From positions 1 through 14,829 of the forward strand of contig JAEUJT010000105.1 of the NCBI GenBank assembly GCA_016793525.1: a stretch of 14,829 bases of DNA, read 5' to 3'. The position numbers and the translations under genes were made by a program. Below, in pieces: positions 1-5,909 of this stretch. A model generated the notes under the pieces. The model was not told the origin of the DNA, did not search any database, and saw only the letters and a list, made by a program, of their open reading frames with translations. How positions within the stretch are numbered: the first letter of the stretch is position 1; each line of letters starts with the position of its first letter. This DNA is from Archangium sp. (lineage in GTDB: Bacteria; Myxococcota; Myxococcia; Myxococcales; Myxococcaceae).

Positions 1-1963
1 AGTTACCTGTCACGCCACCGATGAGCGCCACCGAGTTTGGGAACACCAACCCAGTTGGGTTGCCCGTCGCCGCCGACATGAGCGCGTTACCGCCCCACTG
101 AATGCCGATTTCACGAGAGAACGTGGTCGATGCTTCGACGATTCGGCTTTCAATCAGCACCTGCGGTGTCTGCGTATCGAGCACCGCGACCAGCGACTTC
201 ACCTTGCCCATGTTTTCCACCACGTCGCGAACGATCAGCGTGTTGGTGCGAGTGTCGACCGTCACGTTGCCGCGGGGGCTCAGAATCTCTTTCACCCTCG
301 CCGAAACATCGGTTGCGGTGGCGTAGTTCACCGGGATCAGCTGCACCGTCAGTGGAGAGCTCTTCATGCGCGATTCGCGAATGGCCTCGGCAGCCTTGGC
401 TTCGGACTCGAACACCGCCATGGGCGCGACGCGCATGATGTTGCCGTACTCTTGCTTGCCCAGGCCGCGCGCCTTCAACACCAAGTCGAGCACCTGATCC
501 CAGGGCACGTTGCGAAGGCGAATGGTGACCCGGCCGCCCACGTCGTCGGAGACGATGAGGTTCTTCTTCGAAATCTCCGCGATGATTCGCAGCAGGTTGT
601 GAATGTCGATGTCTTTGAACTCGAACGAGACGCGTTTGCCCACATAGCGCCGCTGCTGCGGAGCGGCCTCGTCGGCGAACTCAGACGCCTCGGTGGCGAA
701 CCCGGCCGTCTGGTTCGACGTCAGCTTCGACTCCTCGACGTCGCTCTGCTCGAGCTCCCAGCGCAGGCCGTCGGCGGTGCGGGTCACCGCCTGCCGAAAC
801 GATGCGCTCGCGCCGACCACGACGCGAACCCGACGCTGCGTGCCCGGCACCGCGAAGGCGCTCACCATCTTGACCGGCGTGCCGAGCGCGCTGGTGTCGA
901 GGCTGCGCTCGAGCGACTTGGCCATGGTCGCGCTCTCCAAGACCAGCACCGCGCTCGACGCGTCGGGCCGCTCGACGCGCCATCGCACGTCTTTCGCGAC
1001 CTTGATGTCGACTGAGCCTCCGGCAGTCGACTCCTTGAAGCTGACGCCCTTCACCTCGACCGAACGCTCCTCATCGACAAGGCGCTTTCCATCGATCTCC
1101 GCCACGGTGGCCTCCGAGGCAGTCTCGGGCACTGGCGCGCGGAAAGTGACGTCGAGGCCTTTGGGGGTGCGAGCCGTACTAAAGCTCGGCATCTCGTCGC
1201 GGCCTTCGACGACCACGCGAACCTTTCCCTCCGAGGCGCCCAAGCGAACCTCGCGCACCAGCGCATCAGACACTTTGGGAGCGCGGGCGCTGCTCTTCAC
1301 GCCGAACAGGTCGATGGCCAAGCGCGGCGGGTTCTGCAGCGTCGTGAGCTCGAACTTCGCGACCGGCCCGTCGGTCAACAGCCGAAGGGTGCGGTTCGAC
1401 CAGCGAACCCCTTTCAGCGTGTGTGCGGGGTTCGCCACCGCGATTTCGTCGATGCGGGTGTCGATCACGTCGTTGTCGGCGCTGGGAGGCGCGGCCGTCG
1501 TGGGCTCGGCTGCAGCAGCGACGAGCTCAGCAGCCGGGGCCGTCTCAGGCGCCACCTCGGCGACAGGCGCAGGCTGCACCCGGGCGGCGCCCTCGAGAGC
1601 GACGACGAGGTCGTTGTCTCGGGCACGCACGTCATAACGCTCAAGCCCCTCGAGACCGATGAGCACGCGGCCCACCTCGCTTCGGGCATTCGAGAACTGC
1701 GAAGCCACGATGCCGACGGCCGGGCCCGCGCCGTCGTGGTGCCCCTTGACGTTGGCCGTCGACGTGTTGGCCAGATCGATCACCAGCCGGTCGGGGTCGT
1801 TGAGGCGAAAGACCGAGAAGGTCGGCGGGTGCGAGCCGCGGAGCACGATCTGCGCTCCGCTCGGCGTCGCACTCACGTCGACCGCCTTGAGCGTGTTCAT
1901 ATCTGTCGCAGCGGCGGCCGTAGACAAAGCCATCGCCGCAGCAAGCGTCATTCGAGTAATCAC
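1..1963 (-). CDS. pilQ: Type IV pilus secretin PilQ, 3'-truncated by the window edge
   Basis: PilQ is the outer-membrane secretin ring through which the type IV pilus passes. The frame is open from 1963 down to position 2, giving 654 residues and no stop, so the C-terminal pore domain is mostly missing; family members are commonly 700-900 residues. The GTG start at 1963 is chosen because a GGAG (1970-1973) lies 6 nt upstream; the ATG at 1951 is too far from it. A signal peptide (MITRMTLAAAMALSTAAAA) follows. AMIN-like beta domains, which bind peptidoglycan in this family, are seen at about residues 24-110 and 180-265, with a probable third at 300-350. An Ala/Pro-rich linker sits at 130-165. 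The STN/N0 domain (starting KRVSFEFKDIDIHNLL) is at about 440-515, and the secretin N1 domain (LIPVNYATATDV) at 535-600. The secretin core begins near LIESRIVEAS. It is the last visible gene of the cluster, 35 nt after pilP. Confidence 0.95.
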   Translation of the reverse strand, partial: MITRMTLAAAMALSTAAAATDMNTLKAVDVSATPSGAQIVLRGSHPPTFSVFRLNDPDRLVIDLANTSTANVKGHHDGAGPAVGIVASQFSNARSEVGRVLIGLEGLERYDVRARDNDLVVALEGAARVQPAPVAEVAPETAPAAELVAAAAEPTTAAPPSADNDVIDTRIDEIAVANPAHTLKGVRWSNRTLRLLTDGPVAKFELTTLQNPPRLAIDLFGVKSSARAPKVSDALVREVRLGASEGKVRVVVEGRDEMPSFSTARTPKGLDVTFRAPVPETASEATVAEIDGKRLVDEERSVEVKGVSFKESTAGGSVDIKVAKDVRWRVERPDASSAVLVLESATMAKSLERSLDTSALGTPVKMVSAFAVPGTQRRVRVVVGASASFRQAVTRTADGLRWELEQSDVEESKLTSNQTAGFATEASEFADEAAPQQRRYVGKRVSFEFKDIDIHNLLRIIAEISKKNLIVSDDVGGRVTIRLRNVPWDQVLDLVLKARGLGKQEYGNIMRVAPMAVFESEAKAAEAIRESRMKSSPLTVQLIPVNYATATDVSARVKEILSPRGNVTVDTRTNTLIVRDVVENMGKVKSLVAVLDTQTPQVLIESRIVEASTTFSREIGIQWGGNALMSAATGNPTGLVFPNSVALIGGVTGN

Positions 1964-1998
1964 ACGTTTCTCCGTAGATGAGTGCTGAGGGCGCATGG

Positions 1999-2580
1999 CT
2001 ATTCGCGCATCTTTCCGACCATGAGGTCGAGAACTGGCTGGTGCTTCAACTCTTTTTTGACACACAAATTTTGACGGTTCGGCTGTGCACGACCGTCGGG
2101 GCCACGCACGAACGACGTCACGACAATACAGTCACGAAGAATGGCCGTAACTTTTCCGCCCTGGCGGCCAATCTTCGAGTTGCGGTGCACCAGGTGACCA
2201 ATCTTGTTTGAATCTTCGACCATCGCCATCGGGTTTGAATCACCACTGATGACGGCGACCAGCGTGAAGTAGTCGAGCTCGCTCTTGCACAGGGGGTCAT
2301 CGCAGGCATCTTCGCCCTCGGTTGGAGGGCCCGTTGGCGTCTGCGGCTCATCTTCGGCCAGGCGCGAGTTGCGGAACGGGTCTCGCTTACCCAGCGGCAC
2401 GTACGCGTACACATACGGCGCCGAGAGGACACCTGCGTCGGTCGCGGTCGAAGCCGGGGCCGCCGCTTTTTTCGCGGGGGCCGCCGCCGGGGGCGCGGCA
2501 GCCGCTGGCGGGGGCGGATCGTCGCCACACCCCCACAAACCGACAACGCCCACAATGAGCACGAGCTTTAGATTTGGCAT
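1999..2580 (-). CDS. pilP: Type IV pilus assembly lipoprotein PilP
   Basis: PilP is an inner-membrane-anchored periplasmic lipoprotein that links the PilN/PilO dimer to the N0 domain of PilQ. With the ATG at 2580 it has 193 residues. The signal peptide ends in a LWGC lipobox (Cys18), where Trp at -2 is unusual. A long Pro/Ala/Lys-rich linker follows, then the conserved PilP fold: the YVPLGKRDPF segment, ELDYFTLVAVISG, and a GHLVHRNSKIGRQGGKV strand region. Four cysteines in the mature domain (CDDPLC, RDC, NLC) could form disulfides. The ATG is preferred because GAAGG lies 8 nt upstream. A GTG at 2595 would extend it by 5 residues and overlap the pilO stop as GTGA, but has no Shine-Dalgarno. 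It sits between pilO and pilQ, matching the usual order. Confidence 0.93.
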   Translation of the reverse strand: MPNLKLVLIVGVVGLWGCGDDPPPPAAAAPPAAAPAKKAAAPASTATDAGVLSAPYVYAYVPLGKRDPFRNSRLAEDEPQTPTGPPTEGEDACDDPLCKSELDYFTLVAVISGDSNPMAMVEDSNKIGHLVHRNSKIGRQGGKVTAILRDCIVVTSFVRGPDGRAQPNRQNLCVKKELKHQPVLDLMVGKMRE

Positions 2581-2591
2581 GAGATCGGCCT

Positions 2592-3164
2592 TCACTTGGG
2601 ACCATTAAAACGGAAGGCGGTCGCCGTGAAATCAGACTTGAGCATCAACTTGTCGCCACGTCGCGACGGCGAGTCCAACTTGATGTTGGTGATGTTCACG
2701 ATGCGGCGCATGTTCGATATCTCCTGAAGGAAGAGCGCGATTTCGTGATAATTCCCATTGACGGTCATCATGACCGGCACCCGCGAGTAGAAGGCCTCTG
2801 GTGCCTCACCAGCGGGGACAACCGACATGATATCGAGGCCGGATTTGCGCCCGATGTCATTGAGGTTCCCCAGGAGCTCTTCGATGTCTTTCTTTTCGGG
2901 CAGCTCGGTCAACGCGTCTTGCAGCTTCTGATCGAGCTGGTCCATTTCTCGTCTTCGGTCGTTCAGATTGTCTGCAATCTCTTTCTTCTCGGCGTACGTC
3001 TTGTCGAGCGAAGACTGCTGACCGACCAAAGACTCGATTTGGGTTTCGACGTCTTGGATCAGAAGGAAGTAGCATGCCGTGGTCAAGAGAATCACCACGC
3101 CCGCGAAGATACCGGCCTTCGCGGCTACGTTGAGTTTGTTAATTCTGTCGAGAATCTGTTCCAC
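2592..3164 (-). CDS. pilO: Type IV pilus inner-membrane protein PilO
   Basis: PilO pairs with PilN in the inner membrane to form the periplasmic scaffold of the alignment complex. The product has 190 residues: a short cytoplasmic N-terminus, one membrane segment (about 18-36, AGIFAGVVILLTTACYFLL), a charged coiled coil (about 38-92), and a C-terminal ferredoxin-like domain with the family's typical GNYHEIALFLQEISNMRRIVNI stretch at about 136-157. The start is GTG at 3164. The pilN stop lies just upstream, and a GAGG overlapping that stop serves as ribosome binding site about 9 nt from the GTG. This suggests translational coupling. The stop touches the first codons of pilP. Length and layout are normal for the family. 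Confidence 0.94.
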   Translation of the reverse strand: MEQILDRINKLNVAAKAGIFAGVVILLTTACYFLLIQDVETQIESLVGQQSSLDKTYAEKKEIADNLNDRRREMDQLDQKLQDALTELPEKKDIEELLGNLNDIGRKSGLDIMSVVPAGEAPEAFYSRVPVMMTVNGNYHEIALFLQEISNMRRIVNITNIKLDSPSRRGDKLMLKSDFTATAFRFNGPK

Positions 3165-3175
3165 GGTTCACGACC

Positions 3176-3847
3176 TCAGATCGCGTAGTTGGCCATCATG
3201 GTAATGTCGAACCTCACCGACCTCGCACCCGGCGTCGTGCTCGAGGCAATGCTCCCCTTCAGCTCGACGTTGGTGAAGAAATAGCTCACCTCGGAGAGCG
3301 GAAAGTCCTCCATGGCGCCTTCACCGCTCAGAAGCTCGATTCGAACCGAGGTGGCGTCGCGCTTGCGCTCCACGACTCGGCCCATTCCCTTCGGTGTCCA
3401 CACCACGTTGGAGAGCGCCTTCATGAATTCAGACACATCTTCGTGGCTCTCACCGCTCCCGGCGATTCGAGCCGCTGATGAAATCTCGGTGAAGGTATCG
3501 AGTGACACCTTCTTCGGAATCGAGCTCGCCAGCGCGTCGAGCATTCGAACCGGGCCTGCGCGCTGCTTGCGAAGCTTGTCGAGAATCGAAAGCTTGTCCA
3601 ACACCTCTTTCCGGCGGGTGTTGAGCTTGGTGACCTCACCGATAACCTTGTCGAGCTCAGTGATTCGCTGCTGGGTCTGATTCACCAAGTCTTGTTTGCG
3701 CTGACGCTCGGCGTCTCGGGTGAGGAACCAGTAGTAGTTCGCCGCGCCCGTCATGGCGATGAGCATGAGCCCCGCCACCAAGAACTGGCGCCCAGACTCG
3801 CGCTTGGCGGCCTGTCGAACGGGGAGGAGGTTGATTTTGATCATCAT
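3176..3847 (-). CDS. pilN: Type IV pilus inner-membrane protein PilN
   Basis: PilN binds PilM in the cytoplasm through its N-terminal peptide and PilO in the periplasm. The 223-residue product begins MMIKINLLPV, containing the conserved INLLP motif that docks into PilM. One membrane segment (about 21-42, ending in NYYWFL) is followed by a coiled coil (about 43-98) and a periplasmic alpha/beta domain. Two ATG codons lie in tandem (3847 and 3844). The upstream run AAGGAGAGG gives spacings of 10-13 nt to the first, so the choice between them is uncertain by one codon. It lies 19 nt after the pilM stop and 11 nt before the pilO start, consistent with a single transcript. Confidence 0.94.
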   Translation of the reverse strand: MMIKINLLPVRQAAKRESGRQFLVAGLMLIAMTGAANYYWFLTRDAERQRKQDLVNQTQQRITELDKVIGEVTKLNTRRKEVLDKLSILDKLRKQRAGPVRMLDALASSIPKKVSLDTFTEISSAARIAGSGESHEDVSEFMKALSNVVWTPKGMGRVVERKRDATSVRIELLSGEGAMEDFPLSEVSYFFTNVELKGSIASSTTPGARSVRFDITMMANYAI

Positions 3848-3866
3848 GGCGTCTTGTCCTCTCCTT

Positions 3867-4949
3867 TCAGCTCAGCTTGTCGCCCGGCTTGCGCAGCGCG
3901 AGGCCCACCGCGACCGCGGCCTGAGGGGCCACGTCCATGATGAAGGCGGGGTCAAATTTTCTGTTATCAATTTCAATTCGCTTGAAGGGGTTGAGAATTT
4001 CGACCGGCACCCCGACGCGGGTCTCGATGGTCTTGAACAGCGCGGGCACCTTCGCCGTACCGCCCGACAAGAACACCTTGGAGAAGTTCGAGTCGGCCGC
4101 GGTGCCTGCGTAGAAGTCGAGCGAGCGCTGAATTTCACCCGCCACCTGTTCAGCCACCTGCGACATGACCTTCTCGACCTCTTGCGGAACGACCGCGTCG
4201 GCGTCGCTGCGGCCACCACCGACCTTGAGCGCCTCGGCTTCTTCGTACGAGACGTTGAGCTGCTTCTGAATTTCTTCGGTGAACTGGTTGCCGCCGATGG
4301 TGACGTCGCGGGTGAAGGTGGTGACGCCCTGGGACAGAATGTTGATGTTCACCACCGCGGCGCCGGCGTTGATCAACACCACCGTTTCGCTCTGCGGAAC
4401 TTCGTAGTTCGACGAGAAGCAGTTCTGTACAGCGAAGGCATCGACGTCGACGACCACCGGCGTGAGCCCCGCTTCGGACACGACCGACGTGTAGTCGTTG
4501 ATCATGTCTTTCTTGGCGGCGACCAGCAGCACGTCCATCTGGCCGGTGGCGTCGTTCGCCTCGGGCCGGAGGATCTGCGTGTCAATATTCACGTCTTTGA
4601 TGTCGAAGGGGATGTGCTGCTCGGCTTCCCACTGAATCGCCTCTTCGAGCTCTTCTTGCGACATGCGGGGCATCGAGATCTTCTTGATGATCACCGAGTG
4701 ACCGCTGACGCCGATGGCGACTTCCTTCGTCTTGATCTTGAGCTCGCCCAGGAGCTCTTGAATCGCCTGCACGATGGCAGTCGAGTTCATGAGCGCGCCG
4801 TCGACGATCGCCTCGGGCGGCAGCGGCTTCATGCCGAAGCTCTGGAGCGCGTACACCACGTCACCCCGGCGACGTTGCTCCTTGAGCTGAATGAGCTTCA
4901 CACCGGAAGAACCGATGTCCAGCCCAAGTGCCAGCTTCGTTTTTGCCAT
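3867..4949 (-). CDS. pilM: Type IV pilus actin-like ATPase PilM
   Basis: PilM is a cytoplasmic FtsA/actin-like protein that forms a ring beneath the membrane and binds the PilN N-terminus. The 360-residue length is typical. The phosphate-1 loop LGLDIGSSGVKL lies at residues 8-19, the phosphate-2 region at 190-205 (VLINAGAAVVNINI, with Asn194 where many actin-fold proteins have Asp), and the adenosine-loop motif FLSGGTAKVP at 293-302. The conserved IQWEAEQHIPFDI segment of PilM proteins is at 105-117. The start at 4949 has AAGGAG about 9-10 nt upstream. The 73-nt gap to the preceding XRE gene contains no convincing promoter, so pilM is probably transcribed from upstream. Identification is firm from motifs and from the pilNOPQ genes behind it. 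Confidence 0.96.
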   Translation of the reverse strand: MAKTKLALGLDIGSSGVKLIQLKEQRRRGDVVYALQSFGMKPLPPEAIVDGALMNSTAIVQAIQELLGELKIKTKEVAIGVSGHSVIIKKISMPRMSQEELEEAIQWEAEQHIPFDIKDVNIDTQILRPEANDATGQMDVLLVAAKKDMINDYTSVVSEAGLTPVVVDVDAFAVQNCFSSNYEVPQSETVVLINAGAAVVNINILSQGVTTFTRDVTIGGNQFTEEIQKQLNVSYEEAEALKVGGGRSDADAVVPQEVEKVMSQVAEQVAGEIQRSLDFYAGTAADSNFSKVFLSGGTAKVPALFKTIETRVGVPVEILNPFKRIEIDNRKFDPAFIMDVAPQAAVAVGLALRKPGDKLS

Positions 4950-5022
4950 GAACCCCTGCTCCTTCCCCGAGAGACGCGCTGAGCCTACGGCCTGCGCCGC
5001 CGCTCACAAGAAAACTGCCGTT

Positions 5023-5244
5023 TCACTCTTCGAATACCTGATCGCGATCTTGAACTTTCAACCCCAGCGCGAGAATGATCTTCCGCTTGGTGTCGAGGCG
5101 ACAGCTCTCACCTCGCTCGATGCGATCGATGGTCAGCACCGACAAACCTGATCGGCGGGCCAACTCGGCCTTCGACATCATCCGCTCTTGGCGGAGCACC
5201 TGGACCCGGTTGCGGAGTCGCGCTTCTTCGTCAGCGTCGCTCAT
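5023..5244 (-). CDS. Small XRE-family helix-turn-helix DNA-binding protein
   Basis: This is a 73-residue, single-domain predicted DNA-binding protein. The HTH core covers about residues 14-62: MSKAELARRSGLSVLTIDRI fits the lambda-Cro/XRE pattern (helix 2, turn around SGLS, recognition helix VLTIDRIERG), followed by the GExCRLDTKRKIILALGL closing helices. There is no sensory or oligomerisation domain beyond this. It is the first gene before pilM on the same strand, separated by 73 nt, and probably heads the pilMNOPQ transcript. No Shine-Dalgarno precedes the ATG, and the best promoter candidate would place transcription start a few nucleotides upstream, suggesting leaderless translation. A 28-bp palindrome lies 51 bp upstream of the start, which makes autoregulation or control of the pil genes plausible. 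No target has been shown, and it could also be a housekeeping Cro-like protein unrelated to pili. Confidence 0.82.
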   Translation of the reverse strand: MSDADEEARLRNRVQVLRQERMMSKAELARRSGLSVLTIDRIERGESCRLDTKRKIILALGLKVQDRDQVFEE

Positions 5245-5253
5245 CGAAGGCGA

Positions 5254-5282
5254 ATCGTTGATCGCACGCAGCGCCCTGTCAA
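5254..5282 (-). promoter_or_regulatory. Candidate sigma-70 promoter of the XRE-pilMNOPQ unit
   Basis: On the minus strand a perfect -35 hexamer TTGACA (5277-5282) is followed after 17 nt by AACGAT (5254-5259), a weak -10 that keeps the key A2 and T6. Transcription would start near 5247, only about 3 nt before the ATG at 5244, which fits the absence of a ribosome binding site. A second TTGACAG copy lies 16 bp further upstream (5292-5298), overlapping the end of the palindrome. This is prediction by eye only. Confidence 0.45.
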
Positions 5283-5294
5283 CTCAGTGATCTG

Positions 5295-5322
5295 TCAATG
5301 ACACATAATTATGTGTCATTGA
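5295..5322. promoter_or_regulatory. Perfect 28-bp AT-rich palindrome, probable operator
   Basis: The sequence reads identically on both strands over 28 bp. Its half-site is TCAATGACACATAA, its centre AATT, and symmetry breaks at 5294/5323. It is markedly AT-rich in GC-rich surroundings. It lies between the XRE gene and the convergently placed end of the lipoprotein operon, just upstream of the candidate -35 of the XRE gene. Its centre (5308.5) would fall near -61.5 relative to the inferred start site, a position typical of activator sites. No U-tract follows on either strand, so a terminator is unlikely. Dimeric regulator binding is the natural reading; the XRE product is the obvious but unproven candidate. 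Confidence 0.6.
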
Positions 5323-5331
5323 TATGCATTT

Positions 5332-5376
5332 GTACCCCCGGTTGTGGGTACGACACTACCCTCCCACCAGGGGTAG
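5332..5376. repeat. Two tandem GC-rich inverted repeats (GTACCC/GGGTAC and CTACCC/GGGTAG)
   Basis: GTACCC (5332-5337) pairs with GGGTAC (5346-5351), and CTACCC (5356-5361) with GGGTAG (5371-5376). The half-sites are 14 and 15 bp apart, and the two repeats differ in one base pair of the stem. They lie 21-68 nt past the stop codon of the minus-strand lipoprotein gene, so they might act as a weak double hairpin in its 3' untranslated region. Neither is followed by a T-run on either strand. They could instead be a second pair of operator sites upstream of the palindrome. Confidence 0.4.
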
Positions 5377-5396
5377 ACTGCGGCGCTCGACGATTT

Positions 5397-5909
5397 TTAC
5401 GGTTCGGTCGGCTCGGGCTCGACGTTCGGCTCGAAGCCGGCGTCGACGGTCATCGCCGCGAAGTTCCCCGAGAGGGTGCGATTGAAGCCGAGATCGCCGC
5501 CTTCTCCCTCGAAGAGCATCGAGAAGTTCCCTCGGGTGACACCGCCAGCGACGCCGCCAGAGGTGATCACCATGTCGCCCTTTTTGACGTTGGGCAGCAC
5601 GCGCACGGGCTCGCCGCCGGGGGCGGTGGCCACGCTGGTGCGCTGGTGGCCGGGCTCGTATTCACCCTCGAGGGGGATGCGCACGCCGGGCTTGAGCTCG
5701 ACGTCTTTGAGCGCCACCGAGACGCGCACTACCACGTCGTAGAAAACGCCGCGGTTTCGGTAATACGTCACCTGGAGCGCTTCGTCGTTGCGGTACACGT
5801 CGGAGCGCGACACCTCGAGGGAAATGACCTCGCCGAGGCTGCCGCCGAGCGCGTTGTCGCCGCCGCACCCGAGCAGCACGAGGCACCCGAGCAGCGCTGG
5901 CCGCACCAT
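5397..5909 (-). CDS. Predicted lipoprotein of unknown function (170 aa)
   Basis: I do not recognise a family. The product begins MVRPALLGCLVLLGCGG, with lipobox LLGC at Cys15, so it should be lipid-anchored. The mature part looks beta-rich: alternating hydrophobic strands such as EVISLEVSRSDVYR and VFYDVVVRVSVAL, then a Gly-rich stretch KKGDMVITSGGVAGG. It ends in an acidic, Pro-rich tail (EPNVEPEPTEP). The start at 5909 is chosen because GGAG lies 5 nt upstream and the ATG overlaps the preceding stop as TGATG; the open frame extends further up to 6038, but that part has no signal character and lies inside the upstream gene. It is almost certainly translationally coupled to the 466-residue lipoprotein gene, so the two may work together. 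Confidence 0.8.
   Translation of the reverse strand: MVRPALLGCLVLLGCGGDNALGGSLGEVISLEVSRSDVYRNDEALQVTYYRNRGVFYDVVVRVSVALKDVELKPGVRIPLEGEYEPGHQRTSVATAPGGEPVRVLPNVKKGDMVITSGGVAGGVTRGNFSMLFEGEGGDLGFNRTLSGNFAAMTVDAGFEPNVEPEPTEP

Noticed and set aside
693..1637. 314-residue plus-strand open frame opposite pilQ
   Set aside because: It is Ser/Arg/Thr-rich shadow coding produced by GC-biased codons of pilQ on the other strand; no domain, no ribosome binding site, and the minus strand gives a full PilQ.
3753..4982. 409-residue plus-strand open frame, longer than pilM itself
   Set aside because: It is antisense to pilM, His/Arg/Asp-rich with no recognisable fold; pilM has all actin-like motifs and a good start.
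4950..5022. Own promoter for pilM
   Set aside because: The gap holds only the pilM ribosome binding site and a weak TGAGC/GCTCA pair; no -35/-10 or -24/-12 pattern was found by eye.
5295..5322. Reading the palindrome as an intrinsic terminator
   Set aside because: The stem is AT-rich, the loop would be only AATT, and no T-run follows on either strand.
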